A DNA stretch of 64,000 nt from SG-bin9 sp049323835 (GCA_049323835.1 JBMOOJ010000075.1:50341-114340); one strand, 5' to 3'; shown: positions 43,726 through 53,656, counted from the first letter of the stretch. Notes: generated from the letters alone by a model not told the origin. Numbers and translations: made by a program.

Positions 43726-44765
43726 GCGAATCGATCCAGAAGCCGTTTCCTCTGTGGCTGCGTGCCATCGCCGCTGTGGGCCTTGCGGTGCTGCTGCTTT
43801 ACGTCATCCCGTTCGTCATTCCGAGCTATCTGGTCAGCCAGTTCGCGACCGTGCTGGCGTTCGGCATTGCCATCATCGGACTCAATCTTGTTACGGGTTT
43901 TGGCGGTGCGATCACCCTCGGTCACGGCGCGTTCGTTGCGCTTGGCGCCTACGTGTCGTCGATCCTGATCGTGCGCTACGGCTGGTATCCGCTCGCCACC
44001 ATTCCGGTCGCGGCTGTTGTGTGCTGGGTCGCCGGTCTGTGCCTGGGCTTCCCGGCGTTGCGATTGCAGGGACTGTATCTTGCGCTCGGCACGCTGGTGC
44101 TGTCGATCACCGTGCCGCCGCTGCTCAAGCGCTTCGATACGCTGACGGGCGGCGTGCAAGGTCTGATCGTCGGAAACCCGTCGCCTCCGAAATGGCTGCC
44201 GCTCGACGACTCGCAGTGGATTTACTTTGTCTCGCTGGTGCTGGCGCTGATCGGCTATGTCGTTGCGCGCCGGATCGTCCGCGGCGCGCTCGGGCGCGCG
44301 CTGATCGCCACGCGCGACAACATGCTGGTCGCTGCCGTGATGGGCGTCAGCCGGCTCAATCTGACGACTGCGACGTTCGCGGTGAGCAGCCTTTATGCCG
44401 GTGTCGCCGGAGCGCTGTACGCGATGATCGTCGGTTTCGTGTCGCCGGATACGTTCTCCGTGATGCTGAGCCTCAGCCTCTTCGTTGCTGCGGTCGTCGG
44501 CGGCGTGACGTCGCTGTTCGGTGCGTTTCTCGGCGCGCTGTTCATTCAGTTCGTGCCCGTGTGGGCGAGCGATATCGACGTGGCGCTGGCCGGAATGGTC
44601 TATGGCCTGTCGCTGATCCTGATCCTTCTGATCGTTCCGGATGGACTGGGCGGCCTTTGCCAACGCTTGTCTGAATGGGTGAAGGCGATGCTCTACGGCC
44701 GTTCCGACGTGCAGCCGCCGGTCAAGACCAGCGATGCTCTCAAGCCGGAACGTGCGACACCATGA
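43722..44765 (+). CDS. ABC transporter permease (LivM type)
   Basis: 347 residues from GTG 43722. This start is chosen because it makes the same 4-base overlap as the other junctions and begins before the first hydrophobic segment; the ATG upstream lies in the LivH coding region. The GFGGAITLGHGAFVALGAY segment, quoted in part, is a LivM signature. The last transporter gene; ATGA overlap with the amidohydrolase gene. Confidence 0.92.
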   Translation: MSESIQKPFPLWLRAIAAVGLAVLLLYVIPFVIPSYLVSQFATVLAFGIAIIGLNLVTGFGGAITLGHGAFVALGAYVSSILIVRYGWYPLATIPVAAVVCWVAGLCLGFPALRLQGLYLALGTLVLSITVPPLLKRFDTLTGGVQGLIVGNPSPPKWLPLDDSQWIYFVSLVLALIGYVVARRIVRGALGRALIATRDNMLVAAVMGVSRLNLTTATFAVSSLYAGVAGALYAMIVGFVSPDTFSVMLSLSLFVAAVVGGVTSLFGAFLGALFIQFVPVWASDIDVALAGMVYGLSLILILLIVPDGLGGLCQRLSEWVKAMLYGRSDVQPPVKTSDALKPERATP

Positions 44766-46432
44766 GCGCGGGGCAGGTCGATCACATCATTCTCGGCAAC
44801 GTCATTACGCTCGACGAGACGGGCACGATCGCGGAAGGGATTGCGGTTGCGGGAGACCGGATCGCGGCCGTCGGCTCGCGAAAGGACATGCTTGCGCTGA
44901 AGACCGCGCGGACGCGCGTCACCGATACCGCGCACACCATCATTCCCGGTTTCAACGATACCCACGCACATATGGATACGGAAGGACTGCGCGAGCGCTT
45001 TCCGTCGCTGGGCCGCGTTCGCAGCATCGCCGACGTGCTGGATCGCATCGCGGCGCTTGCGCGTGAGACGCCGCGCGGCGAATGGATCGTCACCATGCCG
45101 GTCGGCGATCCGCCGTTCTATTTTGGCGGGCCTGCGGTGCTTGCCGAAAAGCGAATGCCGAATGCGGCCGAGCTCGACCGTGCTGCGCCGGAGCATCCGG
45201 TTTGCATCCTGCCGCCGTCCGGCTACTGGAGTCTGCTGCCATGCTACACGGCGCTCAATTCGCTGGGCCTCAAGCTGAACGGACTCGATCGCACGTCGCA
45301 GCCGCGCGTTGCGGGCATCGAGCTTGAACGCGACGGGAAGGGCGATCTCACTGGAATCGTCATCGAGAACAACTATCCGGATTCCGCGCAGATCGACCTC
45401 TTGCCGGCGGTGCCGCGCTTCTCGCCGGACGATCGTTGCGAGGGAATCCGGCGCTCGATCCGCGCCTACCATGCGATGGGAACGACCAGCGTTTATGAGG
45501 GGCACGGCTGCGCGGCCGATGTCATCGATGCCTATCGCAACCTGTGGCAGAACAACGAGCTCACCATGCGGATGGGCCTGGTCGTCAGCCCCGCCTGGTC
45601 GTCGATCGCGGAAGCCAAGAACCACATGCGCGACTGGCTTTCGCTCGCGCGCGATCGTGGTTTTGGCGATTCATATCTGCGGGTCGGCGGCATCTTTATC
45701 TCTTACGGCGGCGAGACGACGTCGGCCGCGGTCTCGCAGGAGAAGCCCTGGGATCTCGGCTGGTCCTGCTACATCAAGCAGGCCAACGATCCGAAGGAAT
45801 TCGAGGAACTGTGCGAGCATGCGGCGCTGCATAACCTGCGCGTCCACACCATCGTCATCGACAAGCTGAACGAGGTGCTGCCGATCTTGGAGCGCATCCA
45901 TGCGCGCTTCAACATTGCGGGCCGGCGCTGGGTGCTCGAGCACATGAGTTACGCCGCATATGAAGACCTCGCGCGGCTGAAGCCGCTCGGCGTCGGCGTG
46001 ACGCTCATTCCCGATTATCATGTGTGGAAGGTCGGAACGCGCTTTTTCGATTTGCCCGAGAGCATGCGTGAGCTGGTATCGCCCGTCGCACAACTGGTGC
46101 AGCTTGGTGTTCCGGTGGCGACCGGAACCGACAACAGCCCCTACAATCCGCTTGCCGTGATGCGCACCATGCGGACACGCGCAGAGCGCACGACGGGAAC
46201 AGTGATCGGCAAGGGCGCCCGTGCATCCGCTGAACTTGCGCTGCGAGCCATGACGACGAACGGCGCGTGGTTCACCTTCGAGGAGACCATCAAGGGCAAG
46301 CTGCAACCCGGCTATTACGCGGACGTCGCCGTGCTCGATGGCGATCCGCTGCAAACGCAGCCCGACGACCTGCTCAAGCTTCAGTGCCTCGCGGCGATGT
46401 CGGGCGGCCGCTTCGTCCATTCGGTGCTCTGA
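44762..46432 (+). CDS. Amidohydrolase family protein (YtcJ-type, subfamily 3), copy 2
   Basis: 556 residues, closely similar to copy 1 at 34615 along the full length. It carries the same PGFNDTHAHMDTEG metal motif, RGEWIVTMPVG, FYFGGP, LPPSGYWSLLPC, VHTIVIDKL and ATGTDNSPYNPL. It overlaps the livM-type gene by four bases, which couples it to the importer and to the formamidase and DUF1989 genes. Likely hydrolyses an amide in a compound taken up by the Liv-type system. Which copy is the ancestor is not known. Confidence 0.88.
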   Translation: MSAGQVDHIILGNVITLDETGTIAEGIAVAGDRIAAVGSRKDMLALKTARTRVTDTAHTIIPGFNDTHAHMDTEGLRERFPSLGRVRSIADVLDRIAALARETPRGEWIVTMPVGDPPFYFGGPAVLAEKRMPNAAELDRAAPEHPVCILPPSGYWSLLPCYTALNSLGLKLNGLDRTSQPRVAGIELERDGKGDLTGIVIENNYPDSAQIDLLPAVPRFSPDDRCEGIRRSIRAYHAMGTTSVYEGHGCAADVIDAYRNLWQNNELTMRMGLVVSPAWSSIAEAKNHMRDWLSLARDRGFGDSYLRVGGIFISYGGETTSAAVSQEKPWDLGWSCYIKQANDPKEFEELCEHAALHNLRVHTIVIDKLNEVLPILERIHARFNIAGRRWVLEHMSYAAYEDLARLKPLGVGVTLIPDYHVWKVGTRFFDLPESMRELVSPVAQLVQLGVPVATGTDNSPYNPLAVMRTMRTRAERTTGTVIGKGARASAELALRAMTTNGAWFTFEETIKGKLQPGYYADVAVLDGDPLQTQPDDLLKLQCLAAMSGGRFVHSVL

Positions 46433-46461
46433 GCGCACCGCAGGAAGGAAAAGAGACCAGA

Positions 46462-47409
46462 ATGGCCATCGATCCTGAACTCGCTCCCTTCATCGCCGGC
46501 CTGGAGAAGGCATGGCCTGAGCCGCCGCTGACGTTGACCGTCGCGGATTGGCGCGCGCGGATCGAAACGCTCTCGACGGCGGCGCGGCAACCCTATCCGG
46601 CGGGGCTTTCCGTTTCGGATCACGAGATCTCCGCGGATCGGCCGGTGCGCGTGCGTGTCTATCGGCCAAAGTCTGATCGCGCGCTGCCGGCGCTCGTCTA
46701 TATGCACGGTGGCGGCTGGGTGGTCGGCAGCATCAACAGTCATGACGGCATCACGGCCGCTCTGGCGAACGATACGCCCTGCGTCGTGATCAGCGTCGAC
46801 TACGCGCGCGCGCCAGAACATCCGTTCCCAGCGGCGGTCGAGGATTGTCAGGCCGCGGTTGCGTGGGTGTTCGACAACGCTGAAACACTCGGCATCGATG
46901 CCGAAGCGATCGCCGTTGGCGGCGACTCGGCGGGCGGCAATCTTGCCGCGTCGATGACCTTCGCCTTCAGGGGAACGTCTCGCCGGATACGCGGCCAGCT
47001 TCTGCTCTATCCGTGCGTGGATATCGATTTCTCGACTGGGTCTTACCGGAGCGAGGCCAACGCGCCCTACCTGAAAGCCGCCGAGATGGTCTGGTTCTGG
47101 GCACAGTATTGTCCGGACGGAGAGAGCCGTTCCAACCCGCTGGCGGTGCCGATGCGGCAGGCTGATCTGTCGAATCTGCCGCCAGCTTTCGTGGTCGTTG
47201 CCGAGCATGACCCATTGCGCGACGAAGGTCGCGCCTATGCGGAGAAGCTGCGCGCCGCCGGTAACGACGTCACGTTTCGTCCTGGACACGGGCTCATTCA
47301 TGGATTCTTGCGGGCGCGTGGTTTTGCCCGGGCTGCGCGGGACGAGCATGCGGCGATGACGGCGTGGCTGACGAATATGCCGGCCTTGCGGAAAGAGGCG
47401 GCGAGCTAA
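46462..47409 (+). CDS. Alpha/beta hydrolase (hormone-sensitive lipase family esterase)
   Basis: 315 residues. Oxyanion motif MHGGGWV, nucleophile elbow GDSAGG, acid residue in EHDPLRDEG and histidine in GLIHGFLR complete the HSL-type triad. Catalyses hydrolysis of short-chain esters or, in some family members, amides. AAGGAAAAGAG precedes the ATG. It follows the amidohydrolase by 29 bases and is likely in the same transcription unit. Confidence 0.9.
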   Translation: MAIDPELAPFIAGLEKAWPEPPLTLTVADWRARIETLSTAARQPYPAGLSVSDHEISADRPVRVRVYRPKSDRALPALVYMHGGGWVVGSINSHDGITAALANDTPCVVISVDYARAPEHPFPAAVEDCQAAVAWVFDNAETLGIDAEAIAVGGDSAGGNLAASMTFAFRGTSRRIRGQLLLYPCVDIDFSTGSYRSEANAPYLKAAEMVWFWAQYCPDGESRSNPLAVPMRQADLSNLPPAFVVVAEHDPLRDEGRAYAEKLRAAGNDVTFRPGHGLIHGFLRARGFARAARDEHAAMTAWLTNMPALRKEAAS

Positions 47410-47490
47410 TTGCCGGAATGCAGTTGAGCTGCATGAGCCGGGCAGGCAAGACGAAGCGGTTTGACGACGGGATCGCTCAGGGAGGTAAGA

Positions 47491-48171
47491 ATGGATAAGG
47501 CAACTGCAATATCCGGGATTTCGGCGGCAGTCTCCAAGCGGGCACAGGCCAGCGAAACATTGCGCGTGCCGCTGGATCTCGCCGCCTTCCTCATCGACCA
47601 CGTTCCGGCCCGGGCGCGGCGGACGATTCCGAAAGGCGGCATCGTCTATCGTCAGGGCGAGCAGGGCTCCTACCTGTTCGTGGTGCTGAGCGGGCGTGTC
47701 GCGATCTCCATGTTCCGCGCCGACGGCCAGGAATTTCTGATCGATATCGTCGGCAAGGGCGCGCTTTGCGGCGAGGGTGCGGTGTTCGACGAGCAGCCGC
47801 GCTTCTCGACAGCGAGTGCGATCGAGGCGTGCGAAGTCCTGATGATCTCCGGAGCGATGCTGTGCGAACTGATGGCGGCGCATCCGAAACTCAGCCTGCT
47901 GGTGGTGAAAACCATCGCCCTGAAACAGCGCACGCTGGCAAGCCGCGTCGTTCAGGTGTCGCAGGCGTCGCCGGAAATCAGGATCACGAACCTGCTATCG
48001 CAGATCAGCAACCCCGAGCAACGCGCGGTTGCCTTGACGCATCAGCAGATCGCCAGTCTGATTGGCGCCTCACGTGTCACCGTCACCCGCGCCCTGCAGC
48101 GTTTGCAGCGGGATGGAACGTTGCGCTGCGAGCGGGGCCGTTATGAACTGATGGCGGGCGCCTTGTCGTAA
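47491..48171 (+). CDS. Crp/Fnr-family transcriptional regulator
   Basis: 226 residues from ATG 47491 with GGGAGG upstream. The cyclic-nucleotide-binding-like beta-barrel (about 40-140) has QGEQGSYLFVVLSGRVAI and GEGAVFDEQPR, quoted in part; the helix-turn-helix (about 175-215) has QQIASLIGASRVTVTRAL. No Fnr-type cysteines are obvious, so an oxygen sensor role is unlikely; nucleotide or other effector unknown. Probably controls local genes. Confidence 0.9.
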   Translation: MDKATAISGISAAVSKRAQASETLRVPLDLAAFLIDHVPARARRTIPKGGIVYRQGEQGSYLFVVLSGRVAISMFRADGQEFLIDIVGKGALCGEGAVFDEQPRFSTASAIEACEVLMISGAMLCELMAAHPKLSLLVVKTIALKQRTLASRVVQVSQASPEIRITNLLSQISNPEQRAVALTHQQIASLIGASRVTVTRALQRLQRDGTLRCERGRYELMAGALS

Positions 48172-48211
48172 GTGTGTACCGGCCGGTGGTCCTGGAATCT
48201 GGAGTGTCGAG

Positions 48212-49099
48212 GTGAGTGCAACGGAATCCAGCTCGCGGCCGTCCGGTCCCGCCGTCTATTTGTCCTACACGCAGGACGAGCTGAATCGCGCCTTCGATCA
48301 GACCCAGTGGGCGCCGAACATGATGCAGGTCGTCGGCAGCTGGGGCGAGATCAGCCGCGGTGTGCGCGAGCATGCGAGCGCGATGCAGGCGCGGCGTTAT
48401 GGCGACGGCTTCAATGAAGACCTGGAGATTTTTCCGGCGGCTGCGCCCAACGCGCCGGTCTACATTTTCATGCATGGCGGCGAATGGAAACGGCGGGACA
48501 ATCTCAGCGGCGCATTTCCGGCGCTGAGCCTCGTTCACGCCGGTTTCACCTACGTCAATCTGAATTTCGAAGCGCTTCCGCACGTCCGGCTGCCGCACAT
48601 CGTCGATCAGGTCCGGCGCGCAGTTGTCTGGGTTTACAACAACGCGCGCGATTACGGCGCAAATCCCGGCGCGATCCACCTGTTCGGTCATTCGTCGGGT
48701 GCGCATCTCGCCGCCGTTCTGGCGACGACGCGATGGCAGGATTTCGGCGTGCCGGCGGACGTTCTCAAGAGCGTCAGCTGCGTCAGCGGCCTTTACGACA
48801 TGGAGCCCGTGATGCTCAGCATGCGGCGCGAGTGGGTGAAGCTGACGCCCGAGGAGGGGCGCGAGCTGAGCCCGGTGCATCATGTGAGTAACGTCAACTG
48901 TCCGGTCAGTATCGTCTATGGTGAGAACGAGTCGCCGGAATTCAAGCGGCAGGCGCGAGTGTTCCATGAGGTGCTGCTGGTGGCGAAAAAGCAGAGTCGG
49001 CTCATTTCCGTTGCTGACCGCAACCATTTCGAACTGCTGGACACGCTGCGCGAGCCCGGTTCTGAGCTGGAGAAACTACTGGTAAATTCAAGATTCTAA
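48212..49099 (+). CDS. Alpha/beta hydrolase (kynurenine formamidase-like / BD-FAE type)
   Basis: 295 residues from GTG 48212 with GGAG seven bases upstream. Oxyanion motif MHGGEWKRRD and nucleophile FGHSSGAHLAA are as in bacterial arylformamidase-like esterases; the terminal DRNHFELLD holds the catalytic histidine. HGGEW in place of HGGYW is typical of the group. It could hydrolyse an N-formyl or ester bond in the same pathway. It ends nine bases before the convergent dppC-type gene. Confidence 0.85.
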   Translation: MSATESSSRPSGPAVYLSYTQDELNRAFDQTQWAPNMMQVVGSWGEISRGVREHASAMQARRYGDGFNEDLEIFPAAAPNAPVYIFMHGGEWKRRDNLSGAFPALSLVHAGFTYVNLNFEALPHVRLPHIVDQVRRAVVWVYNNARDYGANPGAIHLFGHSSGAHLAAVLATTRWQDFGVPADVLKSVSCVSGLYDMEPVMLSMRREWVKLTPEEGRELSPVHHVSNVNCPVSIVYGENESPEFKRQARVFHEVLLVAKKQSRLISVADRNHFELLDTLREPGSELEKLLVNSRF

Positions 49100-49108
49100 C
49101 GCGAGCGC

Positions 49109-50002
49109 TCACCGTTCGCGCGGGTCGAGCGCATCACGCAGTCCGTCGCCGACGAGATTGAACGACAGCACCACGAGAAAGATTGCAAGGCCCGGCCAGA
49201 CCGCCATCCACGGCGCGTTGGTCAGGAAGCGCTGCGCGCTGTTGAGCATACTGCCCCAGGACGGCGCGGGGGGTTGTTGCCCGAGTCCAAGGAACGACAG
49301 CGCCGCCTCTGCGATGATCGCCGCGGCAATCGAGAGTGTCGCCTGCACCAGCAGCGATGGCAGGATATTCGGCAGGATGTGCACCAGCGCGATGCGCCAG
49401 CGCGGATTGCCGACCGCGCGCGCCGCCTCGACATAATCCTCGACCTTGACGCTCATCACCTGGCCACGGGTCAGCCGCACGAAGATCGGCGTCGTGGTGA
49501 TGCCGATGGCAATCATGGCATTGCCGAGGCTCGGTCCGAGAAACGCGGCAAGAGCAATAGCCAGGATCAGGAACGGGCACGCGAGCATCGCGTCGGTGAT
49601 GCGGCTAATCAGAGCATCGATGAACCCGCCGCGATATCCCGACAGCAGTCCCAGCGGCACGCCGATGCCAAGAGCAATGCTGACCGAAATCACGCCGGCC
49701 ATCAGCGAGGCGCGAGCGCCATATATGACGCGCGCGAAGATGTCGCGGCCGAGGTCGTCGGTGCCGAACCAGTGCAGGGCGGAGGGAGGTTTGCGGACCA
49801 GCGTCCAGCTCGTCGCAATGGGATCGTAAAGGGCGAGCAACGGTGCGAACACCGCCAGCACCACGAAGATCGCGATGACGATCAATCCGGCGACCGCGCC
49901 CTTGCGCTTAACGAGACGGCGCATCGCCCGCCGCGCTGGGCTTTCCAACGTCTCGGTGCTTGCTTTCGTCAGCGGAATCGCGTCGAGCGTTGCTTCGGTC
50001 AT
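49109..50002 (-). CDS. Peptide-type ABC transporter permease (DppC type)
   Basis: 297 residues with the N-terminal DppC/OppC segment, about six membrane helices, and the binding-protein-dependent transport motif near EDYVEAARAVGNPRWRIALV, quoted in part (EAA loop). Last gene of the GGT-DUF1028-dppDFABC operon on the minus strand. Confidence 0.93.
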   Translation of the reverse strand: MTEATLDAIPLTKASTETLESPARRAMRRLVKRKGAVAGLIVIAIFVVLAVFAPLLALYDPIATSWTLVRKPPSALHWFGTDDLGRDIFARVIYGARASLMAGVISVSIALGIGVPLGLLSGYRGGFIDALISRITDAMLACPFLILAIALAAFLGPSLGNAMIAIGITTTPIFVRLTRGQVMSVKVEDYVEAARAVGNPRWRIALVHILPNILPSLLVQATLSIAAAIIAEAALSFLGLGQQPPAPSWGSMLNSAQRFLTNAPWMAVWPGLAIFLVVLSFNLVGDGLRDALDPRER

Positions 50003-50006
50003 ACCC

Positions 50007-50948
50007 TTACGCTCTCAGCTTGGGATTGACGAGGATGTAGGCGATGTCGGCGATCAGGTTGAGCGCGATGTAGGTCGTCGCGGTCACCAGCACCACGCCC
50101 TGCACCACGGCATAGTCGCGATTGAAGACGGCGTCGACGATCAGCTTGCCGAAACCGGGGATGGAGAAGATCTGCTCGGTCAGCACCGCGCCGGAGAGCA
50201 GGGTGCCGAGTTCGAGAGCGCCGAGGGTAATGATCGGTGTCAGCGCGTTGCGCATGGCGTGCTTGAGGATCACCGATTTCTCGAACAGTCCTTTGGCGCG
50301 GGCGGTGCGGACGTAATCGCTCTCCAGCACCTGAAGCATGGCGCTTCGCGTGTGCCGCATCAGGATCGCGGCGATCGCATTGCCGAGCACGAACGCCGGC
50401 ATGATGGTCGACGCCAGGCTTGCGCGCCAGTCTTCCGACAGCCTGACGTATCCGGACGCGGGTAGCCAGCCAAGCTCGATCGAGAACAGGAAGATCAGCA
50501 GGATGCCGAGCCAGAAGTTCGGCGTCGAGATGCCCCACAGCGCAAACAGATTGGCGCCGTAATCCCAGGCGGTGCCTTTCTTCACGGCCGATATGATGCC
50601 GGCAGGAATGCCGATCAAGAAGGAAATCACGATCGCCATGGACGCGAGCTGAATCGTCACCGGCAGTTTCTGTGCGATCAGATCGCGTACTGGAACCTTG
50701 ATGCGCAGTGACTCGCCAAAGTCGCCGGACAGCACGCCCTTGACCCAGTAGACGTACTGTACCGGCAGCGGCTGATCGAGCCGGTATTGCTTGCGGATCT
50801 GCTCGATGACTTCTGGATCGCGCTCTTCGCCCGCCATCACCAGAGCCGGATCGCCCGGCAGCAGTTGTTGCAGTGAAAAGATCAGGATCGACACGAAAAA
50901 CAGCGTCGGGATCAACTGGATCAGGCGTCTGGCAAGAAAGCTCAGCAT
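50007..50948 (-). CDS. Peptide-type ABC transporter permease (DppB type)
   Basis: 313 residues. The N-terminal helix of DppB proteins, the QPLPVQY region and the EAA loop near YVRTARAKGLFEKSVILKHA, quoted in part, are present. Four bases separate it from the dppC-type gene. Forms the permease with DppC. Confidence 0.93.
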   Translation of the reverse strand: MLSFLARRLIQLIPTLFFVSILIFSLQQLLPGDPALVMAGEERDPEVIEQIRKQYRLDQPLPVQYVYWVKGVLSGDFGESLRIKVPVRDLIAQKLPVTIQLASMAIVISFLIGIPAGIISAVKKGTAWDYGANLFALWGISTPNFWLGILLIFLFSIELGWLPASGYVRLSEDWRASLASTIMPAFVLGNAIAAILMRHTRSAMLQVLESDYVRTARAKGLFEKSVILKHAMRNALTPIITLGALELGTLLSGAVLTEQIFSIPGFGKLIVDAVFNRDYAVVQGVVLVTATTYIALNLIADIAYILVNPKLRA

Positions 50949-50988
50949 GGGTCTGCCATTCTCTATCGATCACCGGCGCTGCGATTGC

Positions 50989-52530
50989 TCATTTGAATTT
51001 CAGGCCGGTCACGCGCACGAGCCCGTCGGGCATCTGCCGATAACCCTCGAGCTTCGTCGTGTGCGCGATCAGGATCCGGCGATGGAACAGATACAGTAGC
51101 GGCTGTTCCTCCATCACCACCCTGGCAAGTTTCTCGTAGACGGCCTTGCGCTCCGGAAGGGCGGTAACCAGGCGCGCCTGATCCAACAGTTTGTCGGCAT
51201 CCGCATTCGACCATGCACTGTAGTTTTGTGGAGCGTTGGTCTTGTGAAAGACGAACGTATTGCCGTCTGGATCGATGCGTCCGCTCCAGGCTAGCATGAA
51301 GGCTTGATACTCCCCGGCTTCTGCCTGCTTCAGCGACGTAGCAAACTCGGTGACGCGAAGCTTGATGTCGAATCCGGCTTCGGATGCCATCGACTGGATC
51401 ACCTGGGAGACGGCTTCGGTCTCCGCGCCCTTCGGCACCATGAAGTCGACGCTCACGGGAAGGGTGACGCCAGCCTCCTTCAGCAACGCCTTTGCTTTGG
51501 CGACGTCGCGTTTTTTGATCGGGAGCGACTTCTGATAGTAAGGATGATCGGGATTGACCCACTGATTGCCGGGCTGGAATTCGCCGTTGAATACCACCTG
51601 ATTGATCGCCTCACGGTCAATGGAGAGATCCAGCGCTTGACGAACCTTGGCGGACTGGCTCAGCGGCCCCTTCGCCCTGTCCTTGCCCACGTTGATAGTG
51701 AGGCCCTGATAGCCGAGTTCGATCGCGCTCGACAGCTTGAGTCTTGAATCCGACTGCACGGCCTTGATATCGGTGGCGAGCACGCGCTCGATCAGATCGA
51801 GGCCGCCGGATTTCAGGTTCGCGAGGCGAACCGTGGCGTCGACGATCGGCAGATAGATGATCTTGTCGATATGGATGTTGTCCTTGTTCCAGTAGTCCGC
51901 GAACTTCTCGAACACGATGCGATCCTGCTGCACGCGCTCGACAAACTTGTAAGGCCCCGCGCAGACCGGGTTCAGCCCGAACTTGTCGCCGGCTGCCTTT
52001 GCCGCCTTCGGCGAAACCATCATGCCGGCGCGGTCGGTGAGCTGCGGAATCAGCGGTGAGAACGGCGACTTCAGGATCATCTTGAAGGTGAGGGGATCGA
52101 CGACGTCGACACGCTCCAGCGCCGCGAGTTCGGGCTTGCGGAACGATGTCGGGAAGTTGAGGTGCCGTTCGAGCGAGAATTTTGCAGCTTCCGCATCGAG
52201 CGGCTCGCCGTCATGGAACTTCACGCCCGGCCGGAGCTTGATCGTAACCTCCTTGCCGTCGGCGGAGGTCTCATGCGACAGCGCGAGTTGCGGGACGATA
52301 TTGATCTTTTCGTCGATGTCGAAGAGTTTGTCGCAGAACGATGCGAACACGATGCGGCCGACCAGCGTGCGCGCGAGCGTCGGGTCGAGAATGTCGGGAT
52401 CTTCGGCAAGGCCGATGCGAAGCGTGGTTTGGGCGTGAACACCCGAACCGAGCGATACGAACAATGCCGCCGCTGCCGCCGCGGTACACCAGGTCTTCGT
52501 CAAGCGAGCTTTCAAGGTACGGGTCTTCAT
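50989..52530 (-). CDS. Peptide-type ABC transporter substrate-binding protein (DppA type)
   Basis: 513 residues with a signal peptide ending in GVHA (about residue 33). The SBP_bac_5 pattern DPDILDPTLA, GVKFHDGEPLDAEA, and VCAGPYKFVE, is seen. Binds peptides, glutathione-like compounds or other amides in the periplasm. Lies between the ATPase genes and the permease genes. Confidence 0.93.
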   Translation of the reverse strand: MKTRTLKARLTKTWCTAAAAAALFVSLGSGVHAQTTLRIGLAEDPDILDPTLARTLVGRIVFASFCDKLFDIDEKINIVPQLALSHETSADGKEVTIKLRPGVKFHDGEPLDAEAAKFSLERHLNFPTSFRKPELAALERVDVVDPLTFKMILKSPFSPLIPQLTDRAGMMVSPKAAKAAGDKFGLNPVCAGPYKFVERVQQDRIVFEKFADYWNKDNIHIDKIIYLPIVDATVRLANLKSGGLDLIERVLATDIKAVQSDSRLKLSSAIELGYQGLTINVGKDRAKGPLSQSAKVRQALDLSIDREAINQVVFNGEFQPGNQWVNPDHPYYQKSLPIKKRDVAKAKALLKEAGVTLPVSVDFMVPKGAETEAVSQVIQSMASEAGFDIKLRVTEFATSLKQAEAGEYQAFMLAWSGRIDPDGNTFVFHKTNAPQNYSAWSNADADKLLDQARLVTALPERKAVYEKLARVVMEEQPLLYLFHRRILIAHTTKLEGYRQMPDGLVRVTGLKFK

Positions 52531-52546
52531 CGGACGAACCTCCTTT

Positions 52547-53656
52547 TCAACGATTGTTTTGTGCGATTGCCTTGCGTGATTTAGCCCCGGTTGAGCGCGC
52601 CAACTCCGCCGTTCCGGTAAAGGCCGCCACCAGCCGCTCCAAGGCCGGTGGACATCCGCCGCTCACGATCATCATCTCCGGCGCGGGCAACTGCTCTTGC
52701 AGATGGCATGCCGTGGCGTGTCCGGTTTGATCGGCGACAAGAGCCGGGCGGTCGGTGCGGCAACGCTCGATCGCGTGCGGACAGCGGGTATGAAAGCGGC
52801 AGCCGGACGGCGGATTGAGCGCGCTCGGCAAATCGCCCTGCAACAGGATGCGCTTGCGTTTGGCTTGCGGGTTCGGCACCGGGATCGCCGACAGCAACGC
52901 GCGGCTGTAAGGATGACGCGGCGAAGCAAACAGTGCGTCAGTGTCGGCAATCTCGACGATCTCGCCGAGATTCATCACGGCGATCCGGTCGGCGATGTGC
53001 TTCACCACCGCAAGATCGTGCGACACGAAGATGTAAGCCAGCCCGAGGCGATCCTGCAGGTCGCGCAGGAGATTGAGAATCTGCGAGCGGATCGAGACAT
53101 CGAGTGCCGACACCGGCTCATCGCAGACGATCAGCTTCGGTTCGACGGCGAGCGCGCGCGCGATCGCGATGCGCTGGCGCTGTCCGCCGGAGAATTCGTG
53201 CGGATAGCGGCGCGCAAACCGCAGCTCCAGTCCGACGAGGCGCAGCAGCTGCTCGACCCGTTCCCGGCGGCCGGCCGGCGGCACGAGGTTATGCAGTGTC
53301 AGCGGCTCGGTCAGAATCTGGCTGACCGTCATGCGCGGATTGAGGGATGCGTAGGGATCCTGGAAGATGATCTGGGCGCTGCGGCGGTGCGCGCGCAGTT
53401 CATCGGCATTCATCGCAAGCAGATCGCGGCCCTCGAAACGGACGTTACCGGCATCCGGTTCGATCAGGCGCAGCACCAGCCGGCTCACGGTGGATTTGCC
53501 GCAGCCGGACTCGCCGACCAGCGCTAGCGTCTTGCCGGATTCGACGGTAAAGCTGACGCCATCGACCGCCTTCACCATCGCCGTCGGCCGCCCCAACAGC
53601 GAGCGGCGGGCGACGAAATGCTTCACCAGATTCTCGACCTCGAGCAGCGCGGTCAT
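52547..53656 (-). CDS. Peptide-type ABC transporter ATPase (DppF type)
   Basis: 369 residues. Walker A GESGCGKST, signature FSGGQRQR and Walker B LIVCDEP are present, and the C-terminus has the oligopeptide-type cysteine-rich tail GCRFHTRCP...C...C. It starts four bases before the dppD-type stop (overlap). C-terminal extension of about 40 residues beyond the usual end is not recognised. Confidence 0.93.
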   Translation of the reverse strand: MTALLEVENLVKHFVARRSLLGRPTAMVKAVDGVSFTVESGKTLALVGESGCGKSTVSRLVLRLIEPDAGNVRFEGRDLLAMNADELRAHRRSAQIIFQDPYASLNPRMTVSQILTEPLTLHNLVPPAGRRERVEQLLRLVGLELRFARRYPHEFSGGQRQRIAIARALAVEPKLIVCDEPVSALDVSIRSQILNLLRDLQDRLGLAYIFVSHDLAVVKHIADRIAVMNLGEIVEIADTDALFASPRHPYSRALLSAIPVPNPQAKRKRILLQGDLPSALNPPSGCRFHTRCPHAIERCRTDRPALVADQTGHATACHLQEQLPAPEMMIVSGGCPPALERLVAAFTGTAELARSTGAKSRKAIAQNNR

